Part shown: positions 14,201 to 26,015 of the stretch, piece after piece
Layout of the letters: every line of letters begins with the position of its first letter
Position numbering within the stretch: the stretch's first letter is position 1
From: Colletes latitarsis
Taxonomy: Eukaryota; Arthropoda; Insecta; Hymenoptera; Colletidae
Direction: 5' to 3'
DNA length: 64,000 nucleotides
Assembly (NCBI RefSeq): GCF_051014445.1
Contig: NW_027488368.1
Span: 7,626,001-7,690,000, forward strand
The notes under the pieces: model-generated
The model's database searches: none
Told to the model about the DNA's origin: nothing
What the model saw: the letters and a program-made list of their open reading frames with translations, nothing else
Program-made: the position numbers and the translations under genes

Positions 14201-15852
14201 ACCTGGTTTCGATCAATATTTTAGAGGATAACGCAAGTTTGGTCTGGGATAGGTCTGGGATTTGCCCTCATCAGTCTCATACTTTCGCGTTTTTCACATA
14301 CTTGTTCAACAGATCCTGGGTTTTTTCTGGTTTGAGTCACGTAGTAATGTGGTACCACACTGAAAGAGTCGATTAAACCAGGTTTCGATCAATATTTTTG
14401 AGGATAACGCATGTTAGGTCCAGGTTAGGCCTGGGATTTTCACTCATCAGACTCACACTTTCGCATTCTTCACATACTTGTTGAACGGGTCCTGGGATTT
14501 TTCTGGATTGCATCACGTAGAAATGAAGTACAACACTGGAACAGTCAATTAAACCTGGTTTCGATAAATATTTTAGAGAATAATTCATGTTAGGTCTAGG
14601 TTAGGCCTGGGATTTGCCCTCATCAGGGTCATACTTTCGCAGTTCTTACATACGTGTTGACCTGATCGAGGGTTTTTTCTGCTTTGGATCACGTAGTAAA
14701 GTGGTACCACACTGAAACAGTACACTAAACCTGGTTTCGATCAATATTTTAGAGGATAACGCAAGTTAGGTCTGGGATAGGTCTGGGATTCGCCCTCATC
14801 AGGCTCATACTTTCGCGTTTTTCACATACTTGTTGAACTGATCCTGGGTTGCTTCTGGTATGGATCACGTAGTAATGTGGTACCATACTGAAACATTCAA
14901 ATAAACCTGGTCTTGATAAATATTTTAGAGGATAACGCATGTTAGGTTTGGGTTAGGTCTAGGATTTGCCCACATCAGGCTCATACTTTCGCATATTTCT
15001 CATACTTCATGGCTAGATCCTGGGCTGTTTCTGGATTGTATCACGTAGTAATGTGGTACCACGCTGAAACAGTCAATTAAACCTGGTTTCGATCAATATT
15101 TTAGAGGATAACGCAAGTTAGGTCTGGGATAGGTCTGGGATTCGCCCTCATCAGGCTCATACTTTCGCGTTTTTCACATACTTGTTGAACTGATCCTGGG
15201 TTATTTCTGGTTTGGATCACGTAGCAATTTGGTACAACACTGAAACAGTCGATTAAACCTGGTTTCGATCAATATTTTAGAGGATAACGCAAGTTTGGTC
15301 TGGGATAGGTCTGGGATTTGCCCTCATCAGGCTCATACTTTCGCATTCTTCACATACTTGTTGAACGGGTCCTGGGCTTTTTCTGGATTGCATCACGTAG
15401 AAATGAAGTACAACACTGAAACAGTCAATTAAACCTGGTTTCGATAAATATTTTAGAGAATAATTCATGTTAGGTCTAGGTTAGGCCTGGGATTTGCCCT
15501 CATCAGGGTCATACTTTCGCAGTTCTTACATACGTGTTGACCTGATCGAGGGTTTTTTCTGCTTTGGATCACGTAGTAAAGTGGTACCACACTGAAACAG
15601 TACACTAAACCTGGTTTGGATCAATATTTTAGAGGATAATGCATGTTAGGTCCAGGTTAGCCCTGAGATTTTCACTCATCAGACTCATACTTTCGCATTC
15701 TTCAGATACTTGTTGAACGGATCCTGGGTTTTTTTCTGGTATGTTTCACGTAGTAATGTGTTACCACACTGAAACAATCAATTAAACCAGGTCTTGATAA
15801 ATATTTTAGATGATAACGCATGTTAGGTCTGGGTTAGGTCTAGGATTTGCCC
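11285..15852. repeat. HOR block II, copy 2 (three monomers deleted)
   Basis: This is the tandem counterpart of 5,476-10,571, shorter by 528 bp, exactly three monomers. The junction lies at about 12,041 inside ggttttttct, where the left side follows 6,231 and the right side follows 6,760. The three missing monomers exist in the 5.5-kb copy and in the related 18-19-kb copy, so loss from this copy is the simpler reading. Confidence 0.9.
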
Positions 15853-17255
15853 TCATCACGCTCATACTTTCGCATATTTCCCATACTTCATGGCTAGATC
15901 CTGGGCAATTTCTGGATTGGATCACGTAGTAATGTGGTACCACACTGAAGCAGTCAATTAAACCTGGTTTCGATCAATATTTTAGAGGATAACGAAAGTT
16001 ATGTCTAGGTTAGGCCTGGGATTTGCTCTCATCAGACTCATGCTTTCGCATTTTTCACATACTTGTTGAACAGATCCTGGGTTTTTTCTGGTTTGGTTCA
16101 CGTAGTAATGTGGTACCACACTGAAACATTCAGTTAAACCTGGTCTTGATCAATATTTTAGAGGATAACGCATGTTAGGTTTGGGTTAGGTCTAGGATTT
16201 GCCCTCATCAGGCTCATACTTTCGCATTTTTCGCATACTTGTTGAACAGATCCTGGCTTTTTCTGGTTTGGATCGCGCAGTAATGTGGTACCACACTGAA
16301 ACAGCCCACTAAACCTGGTTTCGAACAATATTTTAGAGGATAACGAAAGTTATGTCTAGGTTAGGCCTGGGATTTGCCCTCATCAGACTCATGCTTTCGC
16401 ATATTTCTCATACTTCATGGCTAGATCCTGGGCTTTTTCTGGATTGCATCACGTAGTAATGAAGTACAACACTGAAACAGTCAATTAAACCTGGTTTCGA
16501 TAAATATCTTACAGAATAATTCATGTTAGGTCTAGGTTAGGCCTGGGATTTGCCCTCATCAGGGTCATACTTTCGCAGTTCTAACATACGTGTTGACATG
16601 ATCGAGGGTTTTTTCTGCTTTGGATCTCGTAGTAAAGTGGTACCACACTGAAACAGTACACTAAACCTGGTTTCGATCAATATTTTAGAGGATAACGCAA
16701 GTTAGGTCTGGGATAGGTCTGGGATTCGCCCTCATCAGGCTCATACTTTCGCGTTTTTCACATACTTGTTGAACTGATCCTGGGTTTTCTCTGGTTTGGA
16801 TCACGTAGCAATTTGGTACAACACTGAAACAGTCGATTAAACCTGGTTTCGATCAATATTTTAGAGGATAACGCAAGTTTGGTCTGGGATAGGTCTGGGA
16901 TTTGCCCTCATCAGTCTCATACTTTCGCGTTTTTCACATACTTGTTCAACAGATCCTGGGTTTTTTCTGGTTTGAGTCACGTAGTAATGTGGTACCACAC
17001 TGAAAGAGTCGATTAAACCAGGTTTCGATCAATATTTTTGAGGATAACGCATGTTAGGTCCAGGTTAGGCCTGGGATTTTCACTCATCAGACTCATACTT
17101 TCGCATTCTTCACATACTTGTTGAACGGATCCTGGGCTTTTTCTGGATTGCATCACGTAGAAATGAAGTACAACACTGAAACAGTCAATTAAACCTGGTT
17201 TCGATAAATATTTTAGAGAATTATTCATGTTAGGTCTAGGTTAGGCCTGGGATTT
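15853..17255. repeat. Third, shorter copy of part of HOR block II
   Basis: Bases 15,853-16,189 are ordinary monomers. From about 16,190 to 17,255 the sequence follows 13,550-14,615 at an offset of 2,640 bp (15 monomers), and through that copy 8,270-9,335. It shares cgaacaat and the cttgttcaac variant. It differs at several sites, for example agaggataacg here against aggggataacg there, and gaacggatcc here against gaacgggtcc there, so it is an older copy than the 5,281-bp pair. Confidence 0.82.
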
Positions 17256-20200
17256 GCTCTCATCAGACTCATGCTTTCGCATTTTTCACATACTTGTTGA
17301 ACAGATCCTGGGTTTTTTCTGGTTTGGTTCACGTAGTAATGTGGTACCACACTGAAACATTCAGTTAAACCTGGTCTTGATCAATATTTTAGAGGATAAC
17401 GCATGTTAGGTTTGGGTTAGGTCTAGGATTTGCCCTCATCTGGCTCATACTTTCGCATTTTTCGCATACTTGTTGAACAGATCCTGGCTTTTTCTGGTTT
17501 GGATCGCGCAGTAATGTGGTACCACACTGAAACAGCCCACTAAACCTGGTTTCGATCAATATTATAGAGGATAACGAAAGTTATGTCTAGGTTAGGCCTG
17601 GGATTTGCCCTCATCAGACTCATGCTTCCACATTTATCACATACTTGTTGAACAGATCCTGGGTTTTTTCTGGTATGGATCACGTAGTAATGTGGTGCCA
17701 TACTGAAACATTCAATTAAACCTGGTCTTGATAAATATTTTAGAGGATATCGCATGTTAGGTCTGGGTTTGGTCTAGGATTTGCCTTCATCAGGCACATA
17801 CTTTCGCATATTTCTCATACTTCATGGCTAGATCCTGGGCTTTTTCTGGATTGCATCACGTAGTAATGAAGTACAACACTGAAACAGTCAATTAAACCTG
17901 GTTTCGATAAATATTTTACAGAATAATTCATGTTAGGTCTAGGTTAGGCCTGGGATTTGCCCTCATCAGGGTCATACTTTCGCAGTTCTAACATACGTGT
18001 TGACATGATCGAGGGTTTTTTCTGCTTTGGATCACGTAGTAAAGTGGTACCACACTGAAACTGTACACTAAACCTGGTTTCGATCAATATTTTAGAGGAT
18101 AACGAAAGTTATGTCTAGGTTAGGCCTGGGATTTGCGCTCATCAGACTCATGCTTTCGCATTTTTCACATACTTGTTGAACAGATCCTGGGTTGTTTCTG
18201 GTATGGATCACGTAGTAATGTGGTACCATACTGAAACATTCAAATAAACCTGGTCTTGATAAATATTTTAGAGTATAACGCATGTTAGGTTTGGGTTAGG
18301 TCTAGGATTTGCCCACATCAGGCTCATACTTTCGCATATTTCTCATACTTCATGGCTAGATCCTCGGCTGTTTCTGGTTTGTATCACGTAGTAATGTGGT
18401 ACCACGCTGAAACAGTCAATTAAACCTGGTTTCGATCAATATTTTAGAGGATAACGCAAGTTAGGTCTGGGATAGGTCTGGGATTCGCCCTCATCAGGCT
18501 CATACTTTCGCGTTTTTCACATACTTGTTGAACTGATCCTGGGTTTTTTCTGGTTTGGATCACGTAGCAATTTGGTACAACACTGAAACAGTCGATTAAA
18601 CCTGGTTTCGATCAATATTTTAGAGGTTAACGCAAGTTTGGTCTGGGATAGGTCTGGGATTTGCCCCCATCAGGCTCATACTTTCGCGTTTTTCACATAC
18701 TTGTTGAACAGATCCTGGGTTTTTTCTGGTTTGGGTCACGTAGTAATGTGGTACCACACTGAAAGTGTCGATTAAACCAGGTTTCGATCAATATTTTTTA
18801 GGATAACGCATGTTAGGTCCAGGTTAGGCCTGGGATTTTCACTCATCAGACTCATACTTTCGCATTCTTCACATACTTGTTGAACGGATCCTGGGCTTTT
18901 TCTGGATTGCATCACGTAGTAATGAAGTACAACACTGAAACAGTCAATTAAACCTGGTTTCGATAAATATTTTAGAAAATAATTCATGTTAGGTCTAGGT
19001 TAGGCCTGGGATTTGCCCTCATCAGGGTCATACTTTCGCAGTTCTTACATACGTGTTGACCTGATCGAGGGTTTTTTCTGCTTTGGATCACGTAGTAAAG
19101 TGGTACCACACTGAAACAGTACACTAAACCTAGTTTGGATCACTATTTTAGAGGATAATGCATGTTAGGTCTAGGTTAGCCCTGAGATTTTCACTCATCA
19201 GACTCATACTTTCGCATTCTTCAGATACTTGTTGAACGGATCCTGGGTTTTTTTCTGGTATGGTTCACTTAGTAATGTGGTACCACACTGAAACAATCAA
19301 TTTAACCAGGTCTTGATAAATATTTTAGATGATAACGCATGTTAGGTCTGGGTTAGGTCTAGGATTTGCCCTCATCAGGCTCATACTTTCGCATATTTCT
19401 CATACTTCATGGCTAGATCCTGGGCAATTTCTGGATTGGATCACGTAGTAATGTGGTACCACACTGAAACAGTCAATTAAACCTGGTTTCGATCTATATT
19501 TTAGAGGATAACGAAAGTTATGTCTAGGTTAGGCCTGGGATTTGCTCTCATCAGACTCATGCTTTCGCATTTTTCACATACTTGTTGAACAGATCCTGGG
19601 TTTTTTCTGGTATGGATCACATAGTAATGTGGTACCACACTGAAACATTCAGTTAAACCTGGTCTTGATAAATATTTTTGAGGATAACGCATGTTAGGTC
19701 CGGGTTAGGTCTGGGATTTGCCCTCATGAGACTCATACGTTCGCGTTTTTCACATACTTGTTGAACGGATCCTGGGTTTTTTCTGGTTTGGATCACGTAG
19801 TAATGTGGTACCACACTGAAACATTCAAATAAACCAGGTCTTGATAAATATTTCAGATGATAACGCATGTTAGGTCTGGGTTAGGTCTAGGATTTGCCCA
19901 CATCAGGCTCATACTTTCGCATATTTCTCATACTTCATGGCTAGATCCTGGGCTATTTCTGGATTGGATCACGTAGTAATGTGGTACCACACTGAAACAG
20001 TCAATTAAACCTGGTTTCGATCAATATTTTAGAGGACAATGCAAGTTAGGTCTGGGATAGGTCTGGGATTTGCCCACATCAGGGTCATACTTTCGCATTT
20101 TTCACATACTTGTTGAACAGATCCTGGGTTTTTTCTGGTATGGATCACGCAGTAATGTGGTACCACACTGAAACATTCAGTTAAACCTGGTCTTGATAAA

Positions 20201-20830
20201 TATTTTTGAGGATAACGCATGTTAGGTCTGGGTTAGGTCTAGGATTTGCCCTAATCAGGCTCATACTTTCGCATATTTCTTATACTTCATGGATAGATCC
20301 TGGGTTTTTTTCTGGTTTGGATCACGTAGTAATGTGGTACCACACCGAAACAGTCGATTAAACCTGGTTTCGATCAATATTTTTGAGGATAACGCATGTT
20401 AGGTCTAGGTTAGGCCGAGGATTTTCACTCATCAGACTCATACTTTCGCATTCTTCACATACTTGTTGAACGGATCCTGGGTTTTTACTGGTTTGGATCA
20501 CGTAGTAATGTGGTACCACACTGAAACAGTCAATTAAACCTGGTTTCGATCAATATTTTAGAGAATAATACATGTTAGGTCTAGGTTAGGTCTGGGATTT
20601 GCTCTCATCAGGCTCATTCTTTCGCATATTTCTCATACTTGATGTCTAGATCCTGGGCTTTTTCTGGATTGCATCACGTAGTAATGAAGTACAACACTGA
20701 AAGAGTCAATTAAACCTGGTTTCGATAAATATTTTACAGAATAATTCATGTTAGGTCTAGGTTAGGCCTGGGATTTGCCCTCATCAGGGTCATACTTTCG
20801 CAGTTCTAACATACGTGTTGACCTGATCGA
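17256..20830. repeat. Array segment with an older copy of HOR block I/II
   Basis: From about 18,070 to 19,310 it follows 5,575-6,815 at a constant offset of 12,496 bp, exactly 71 monomers. It includes the three monomers missing from copy 2 of block II. Scattered substitutions, such as cactatttta near 19,142, set it apart as a more diverged copy. Bases 20,122-20,717 match 3,405-4,000. The rest is monomers of subfamilies 1-4, with no gene. Confidence 0.8.
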
Positions 20831-21484
20831 GGGTTTTTTCTGGTATGGATCACGTAGTAATGTGGGACCACACTGAAACATTCAGTTAAACCTGGTCTTG
20901 ATAAATATTTTAGAGGATAACGCATGTTAGGTCTGGGTTAGGTCTAGGATTTGCTCTCGTCAGGCTCATACTTTCGCATATTTCTCATACCTCATGGCTA
21001 GATCCTGGGCTATTTCTGGATTGGATCACGTAGTAGTGTGGTACCACACTAAAACAGTCCACTAAACCTGGTTTGGATCAATATTTTAGAGGATAATGTA
21101 TGTTAGGTCTAGGTTAGCCCTGAGATTTTCACTCATCAGACTCATACTTTCGCATTCTACAGATACCTGTTGAACGGATCCTGGGTTTTTTCCGGTATGG
21201 TGCACGTAGTAATGTGGTACCACACTGAAACAATCAATTAAACCAGGTCTTGATAAGTATTTTAGATGATAACGCAGGTTAGGTCTGGGTTAGGTCTAGG
21301 ATTTGCCCTCATCAGGCTCATACTTTCTCATATTTCTCATACTTCATGGCTAGATCCTGGGCTATTTCTGGATTGCATCACGTAGTAATGTGGTACCACA
21401 CTGAAACAGTCAATTAAACCTGGTTTCGATCAATATGTTAGAGGTCAATGCAAGTTAGGTCTGGGATAGGTCTGGGATTTGCCC
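20831..21484. repeat. HOR block III, left partial copy (copy 0)
   Basis: Matches 24,877-25,530 at an offset of 4,046 bp, and therefore also 28,925-29,578. Shared rare marks are gctctcgtcagg, cacactaaaac, ggataatgtatg, tccggtatggtgc and ataacgcaggtt. It ends abruptly at 21,485, where copy 1 reads gcccacatcagg and this copy reads gccctcatcaga. Confidence 0.88.
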
Positions 21485-21967
21485 TCATCAGACTCATTCT
21501 TTCGCATTTTTCACATACTTGTTGAACAGATCCTGGGTTGTTTCTGGTATGGATCACGTAGTAATGTGGTACCACACTGAAACAGTCAATTAAACCTGGT
21601 TTCGATCAATATTTTAGAGGATAACGAAAGTTATGTCTAGGTTAGGCCTGGGATTTGCTCTCATCAGACTCATGCTTTCGCATTTTTCACATACTTGTTG
21701 AACAGATCCTGGGTTTTTTCTGGTTTGGTTCACGTAGTAATGTGGTACCACACTAAAACATTCAGTTAAACCTGGTCTTGATCAATATTTTAGAGGATAA
21801 CGCATGTTAGGTTTGGGTTAGGTCTAGTATTTGCCCTCATCAGGCTCATACTTTCGCATTTTTCGCATACTTGTTGAACAGATCCTGGCTTTTTCTGGTT
21901 TGGATCGCGCAGTAATGTGGTACCACACTGAAACAGTCAATTAAACCTGGTTTCGATCAATATTTTA
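21485..21967. repeat. Patch of non-matching monomers inside HOR block III
   Basis: These 483 bp stand where the periodic structure predicts a copy of 25,531-26,015 (485 bp). They resemble 15,950-16,310 instead, sharing gaaagttatgtctagg, tggtttggttcacg, gtttgggttagg and gatcgcgcag. On both sides the 4,046/4,048-bp periodicity holds. This looks like replacement of two to three monomers by gene conversion or double exchange; an independent duplication edge is possible. Confidence 0.75.
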
Positions 21968-24082
21968 GAGGATAACGCATGTTAGGTCTAGGGAAGGCCT
22001 GGGATTTTCACTCATCAGACTCATTCTTTCGCATTCTTCACATACCTGTTGAACGGATCCTGGGCTTTCTCTGGATTGCATCACGTAGTAATGAAGTACA
22101 ACACTGAAACACTCAATTAAACCTGGTCTTGATAAATATTTTAGAGGATAACGCATGTTAGGTTTGGGTTAGATCTAGGATATGCCCTCATCAGGCTCCA
22201 CTTTCGCATACTTCTCATACTTGATGGCTAGATCCTTGGATTTTTCTGGATTGCATCACGTAGTAATGAAGTACCACACTGAAAGAGTCGATTAAACCTG
22301 GTTTCGATCATTATTTTAGAGGACAACGCAAGTTGGTCTGGGATAGGGCTGGGATTTGCCCTCATCAGGCTCATACTTTCGCGTTTTTCACATACTTGTT
22401 GAACATATCCTGGGTTTTTTCTGGTTTGAGTCACGTAGTAATGTGGTACCACACTGAAACAGTCGATTAAACCAGGTTTCGATCAATATTTTTGAGGATA
22501 TCGCATGTTAGGTCCAGGTTAGGCCTGGGATTTTCACTCATCAGACTCATACTTTCGCATTCTTCACATACTTGTTGAACGGATCCTGGGCTTTTTCTGG
22601 ATTGCATCACGTAGTAATGAAGTACAACACTGAAACAGTCAATTAAACCTGGTTTCCATCAATATCTTAGAGGACAACGCAAGTTAGGTCTGGGATAGGT
22701 CTGGGATTTGCCCTCATCAGACTCATACGTTCGCGTTTTTCACATACTTGTTGAACGGATCCAGGGTTTTTTTTGGTTTGGATCACGTAGTAATGTGGGA
22801 CCACACTGAAACAATCAATTAAACCTGGTCTTGATAAATATTTTAGAGGATGACGCATGTTAGGTCTGGGTTAGGTCTAGGATTTGCTCTCGTCAGGCTC
22901 ATACTTCCGCATATTTCTCATACCTCATGGCTAGATCCTGGGCTATTTCTGGATTGGATCACGTAGTAATGTGGTACCACATTGAAACAGTCCACTAAAC
23001 CTGGTTTGGATCAATATTTTAGAGGATAATGCATGTTAGGTCTAGGTTAGCCCTGAGATTTTCACTCATCAGACTCATACTTTCGCATTCTACAGATACC
23101 TCTTGAACGGATCCTGGTTTTTTTCTGGTATGGTTCACGTAGTAATGTGGTACCACACTGAAACAATCAATTAAACCAGGTCTTGATAAATATTTTAGAT
23201 GATAACGCATGTTAGGTCTGGGTTAGGTTTAGGATTTGCCCTCATCAGGCTCATACTTTCGCATATTTCTCATACTTCATGGCTAGATCCTGGGCTATTT
23301 CTGGATTGGATCACGTAGTAATGTGGAACCACACTGAAACAGGCAATTAAACCTGATTTCGATCAATATTTTAGAGGACAATGCAAGTTAGGTCTGGGAT
23401 AGGTCTGGGATTTGCCCACATCAGGGTCATACTTTCGCATTCTTCACATACTTGTTGAGCTGATCCTGGGTTTTTTTCTGGTTTGGATCACGTAGTAGTG
23501 TGGTACCACACTGAAACTGTCCATTAAACCTGGTTTCGATCAATATTTTTGAGGATAACGCATGTTAGGTCTAGGTTGGGCCGAGGATTTTCACTCATCA
23601 GACTCATACTTTCGCATTCTTCACATACTTGTTGAACGGATCCTGGGTTTTTTCTGGTTTGGATCACGTAGTAATGTGGTACCACACTGAAACATTCAAA
23701 TAAACCTGGTCTTGATAAATATTTTAGGGGATAACGCATGTTAGGTTTGGGTTAGGTCTAGGATTTGCCCACATAAGGCTCATACTTTCGCATATTTCTC
23801 ATACTTCATGGCTAGATCCTGGGCTGTTTCTGGATTGTATCACGTAGTAATGTGGTACCACGCCGGATCAGTCAATTGAACCTTGTTTCGATCAATATTT
23901 TAGAGGATAACGCAAGTTCGGTCTGGGATAGGTCTGGGATTTGCCCTCATCAGACTCATGCTTTCGCATTTTTCACATACTTGTTGAACAGATCCTGGGT
24001 TTTTTCTGGTATGGTTCACGTAGTAATGTGGTACCATACTGAAACATTCAGTTAAACCTGGACTTGATAAATATTTTTGAGG

Positions 24083-24258
24083 ATAACGCATGTTAGGTCT
24101 GGGTTAGGTCTAGGATTTTCACTCATCAGACTCATTCTTTCGCATTCTTCACATACTTGTTGAACGGATCCTGGGTTTTTTCTGGTTTGGATCACGTAGT
24201 AATGTGGGACCACACTGAAACAATCAATTAAACCTGGTCTTGATAAATATTTTTGAGG
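24083..24258 (+). repeat. Representative monomer, subfamily 3 (ttcttcacatac...gaacgg type)
   Basis: This unit is distinguished by ttttcactcatcagactcat in place of tttgccctcatcaggctcat at ruler positions 34-53, followed by cgcattcttcacatacttg and gaacggatcctggg. The GGATCC hexamer (BamHI site) is therefore regularly present in this class. Near relatives have gttagccctgagatttt and cttcagatac, as at 6,660-6,730 and 24,440-24,510. It frequently has gtgggacc instead of gtggtacc, which breaks the central palindrome. Confidence 0.85.
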
Positions 24259-24434
24259 ATAACGCATGTTAGGTCTGGGTTAGGCCTGGGATTTGCCCTC
24301 ATCAGGGTCATACTTTCGCAGTTCTAACATACATGTTGACCTGATCGAGGGTTTTTTCTGCTTTGGATCACGTAGTAAAGTGGTACCACACTGGAACAGT
24401 CCACTAAACCTGGTTTGGATCAATATTTTAGAGG
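24259..24434 (+). repeat. Representative monomer, subfamily 4 (gttgacctgatcgaggg type)
   Basis: This is the most divergent class. After catactttcgca it reads gttctaacatacatgttgac, then ctgatcgagggttttttctg and ctttggatcacgtagtaaag, so it lacks gatcctggg and has gtaaagtgg before the palindrome core. In the left 20 kb the same class reads catacgtgttgac; in the middle it reads catacatgttgac; versions with gttttaaca appear from about 32 kb rightward. Those changes make it a useful regional marker. Confidence 0.85.
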
Positions 24435-24610
24435 ATAATGCATGTTAGGTCTAGGTTAGCCCTGAGATTTTCACTCATCAGACTCATACTTTCGCATTCT
24501 ACAGATACCTGTTGAACGGATCCTGGGTTTTTTCTGGTATGGTTCACGTAGTAATGTGGTACCACACTGAAACAATCAATTAAACCAGGTCTTGATAAAT
24601 ATTTTAGATG

Positions 24611-24786
24611 ATAACGCATGTTAGGTCTGGGTTAGGTCTAGGATTTGCCCTCATCAGGCTCATACTTTCGCATATTTCTCATACTTCATGGCTAGATCCT
24701 GGGCTATTTCTGGATTGGATCACGTAGTAATGTGGTACCACACTGAAACAGTCAATTAAACCTGGTTTCGATCAATATTTTAGAGG
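24611..24786 (+). repeat. Representative monomer, subfamily 1 (catggcta type); used as ruler
   Basis: This is a full 176-bp unit. In order: ataacgca at 1-8; two 11-bp subrepeats at 10-20 and 21-31; conserved block gatttgccctcatcaggct at 32-50, then catactttcgc to 61; the subfamily-specific tail tctcatacttcatggctag at about 67-85; gatcctggg at 85-93; ctatttctggattggatca around 94-112; cgtagtaatg at 113-122; the palindrome tgtggtaccaca at 121-132; ctgaaacagtcaattaaac to 151; AAACC-T-GGTTT at 148-158; and an AT-rich end. Variants carry cttgatgg instead of cttcatgg, and often gaagtacaac in place of the intact palindrome. This subfamily occurs throughout the window. Confidence 0.9.
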
Positions 24787-24962
24787 ACAATGCAAGTTAG
24801 GTCTGGGATAGGTCTGGGATTTGCCCACATCAGGGTCATACTTTCGCATTTTTCACATACTTGATGAACAGATCCTGGGTTTTTTCTGGTATGGATCACG
24901 TAGTAATGTGGGACCACACTGAAACATTCAGTTAAACCTGGTCTTGATAAATATTTTAGAGG
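24787..24962 (+). repeat. Representative monomer, subfamily 2 (tttttcacatac...gaacag type)
   Basis: Same 176-bp frame, but ruler positions 61-85 read catttttcacatac then a gaacaga variant, followed by tcctgggttttttctgg. The 5' part is often gcaagttaggtctgggatagg, so the first subrepeat pair reads gggata rather than gggtta. A relative has cgcgtttttcac in place of cgcatttttcac. The 3' end shows the gtcttgataaat variant that replaces gtttcgatcaat. It often stands beside subfamily 1, which gives local alternation. Confidence 0.85.
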
Positions 24963-26015
24963 ATAACGCATGTTAGGTCTGGGTTAGGTCTAGGATTTGC
25001 TCTCGTCAGGCTCATACTTTCGCATATTTCTCATACCTCATGGCTAGATCCTGGGCTATTTCTGGATTGGATCACGTAGTAGTGTGGTACCACACTAAAA
25101 CAGTCCACTAAACCTGGTTTGGATCAATATTTTAGAGGATAATGTATGTTAGGTCTAGGTTAGCCCTGAGATTTTCACTCATCAGACTCATACTTTCGCA
25201 TTCTACAGATACCTGTTGAACGGATCCTGGGTTTTTTCCGGTATGGTGCACGTAGTAATGTGGTACCACACTGAAACAATCAATTAAACCAGGTCTTGAT
25301 AAGTATTTTAGATGATAACGCAGGTTAGGTCTGGGTTAGGTCTAGGATTTGCCCTCATCAGGCTCATACTTTCTCATATTTCTCATACTTCATGGCTAGA
25401 TCCTGGGCTATTTCTGGATTGCATCACGTAGTAATGTGGTACCACACTGAAACAGTCAATTAAACCTGGTTTCGATCAATATGTTAGAGGTCAATGCAAG
25501 TTAGGTCTGGGATAGGTCTGGGATTTGCCCACATCAGGGTCATACTTTCGCATTTTTCACATACTTGTTGAACAGATCCTGGGTTTTTTCTGGTTTGTAT
25601 CGGGCAGAAATGTGGTACCACACTGAAACAGCCCACTAAACCTGGTTTCGATCAATATTTTAGAGGATAGCGAAAGTTATGTCTAGGTTACGCCTGGGAT
25701 TTGCTCTCATCAGACTCGTGCTGTCGCATTTTTCACATACTTGTTGAACAGATCCTGGGTTTTTTCTGGTATGGATCACGTAGTAACGTGGTACCACACT
25801 GAAACATTCAGTTAAACCTGGTCTTGATAAATATTTTAGAGGATAACGCATGTTAGGTCTGGGTTAGGTCTAGGATTTGCCCTCATCAGGCTCATACTTT
25901 CGCATATTTCTTATACTTCATGGATAGATCCTGGGCTATTTTCTGGTTTGGATCATACAGTAATGTGGTACCACACTGAAACAGTCGATTAAACCAGGTT
26001 TCGATCAATATTCTT

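Larger units (their letters stand above)
21968..26015. repeat. HOR block III, copy 1 (4,048 bp, 23 monomers)
   Basis: Nearly identical to 26,016-30,063 at a constant offset of 4,048 bp, which is 23 x 176. The only difference I noticed is C24704/T28752. Rare shared variants include gtggaaccac with caggcaatta near 23,325, cgccggatcag near 23,870, ggtccaggtt near 22,512 and atattcttgagg at the right end. The unit contains subfamilies 1-4 in a fixed order. Confidence 0.95.

Noticed and set aside
23852..24055. Plus-strand open frame of 67 codons, duplicated at 27,900-28,103, and another of 60 codons at 53,462-53,644.
   Set aside because: The first pair is simply one frame copied with the 4,048-bp HOR. 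All are chance frames inside monomers, with no coding signature.
24762..24780. CENP-B-box-like sequence starting at ttcgatcaatatttta.
   Set aside because: It has TTCG, then an A at the right distance, but lacks the required CGGG half, and I found no better match on either strand.
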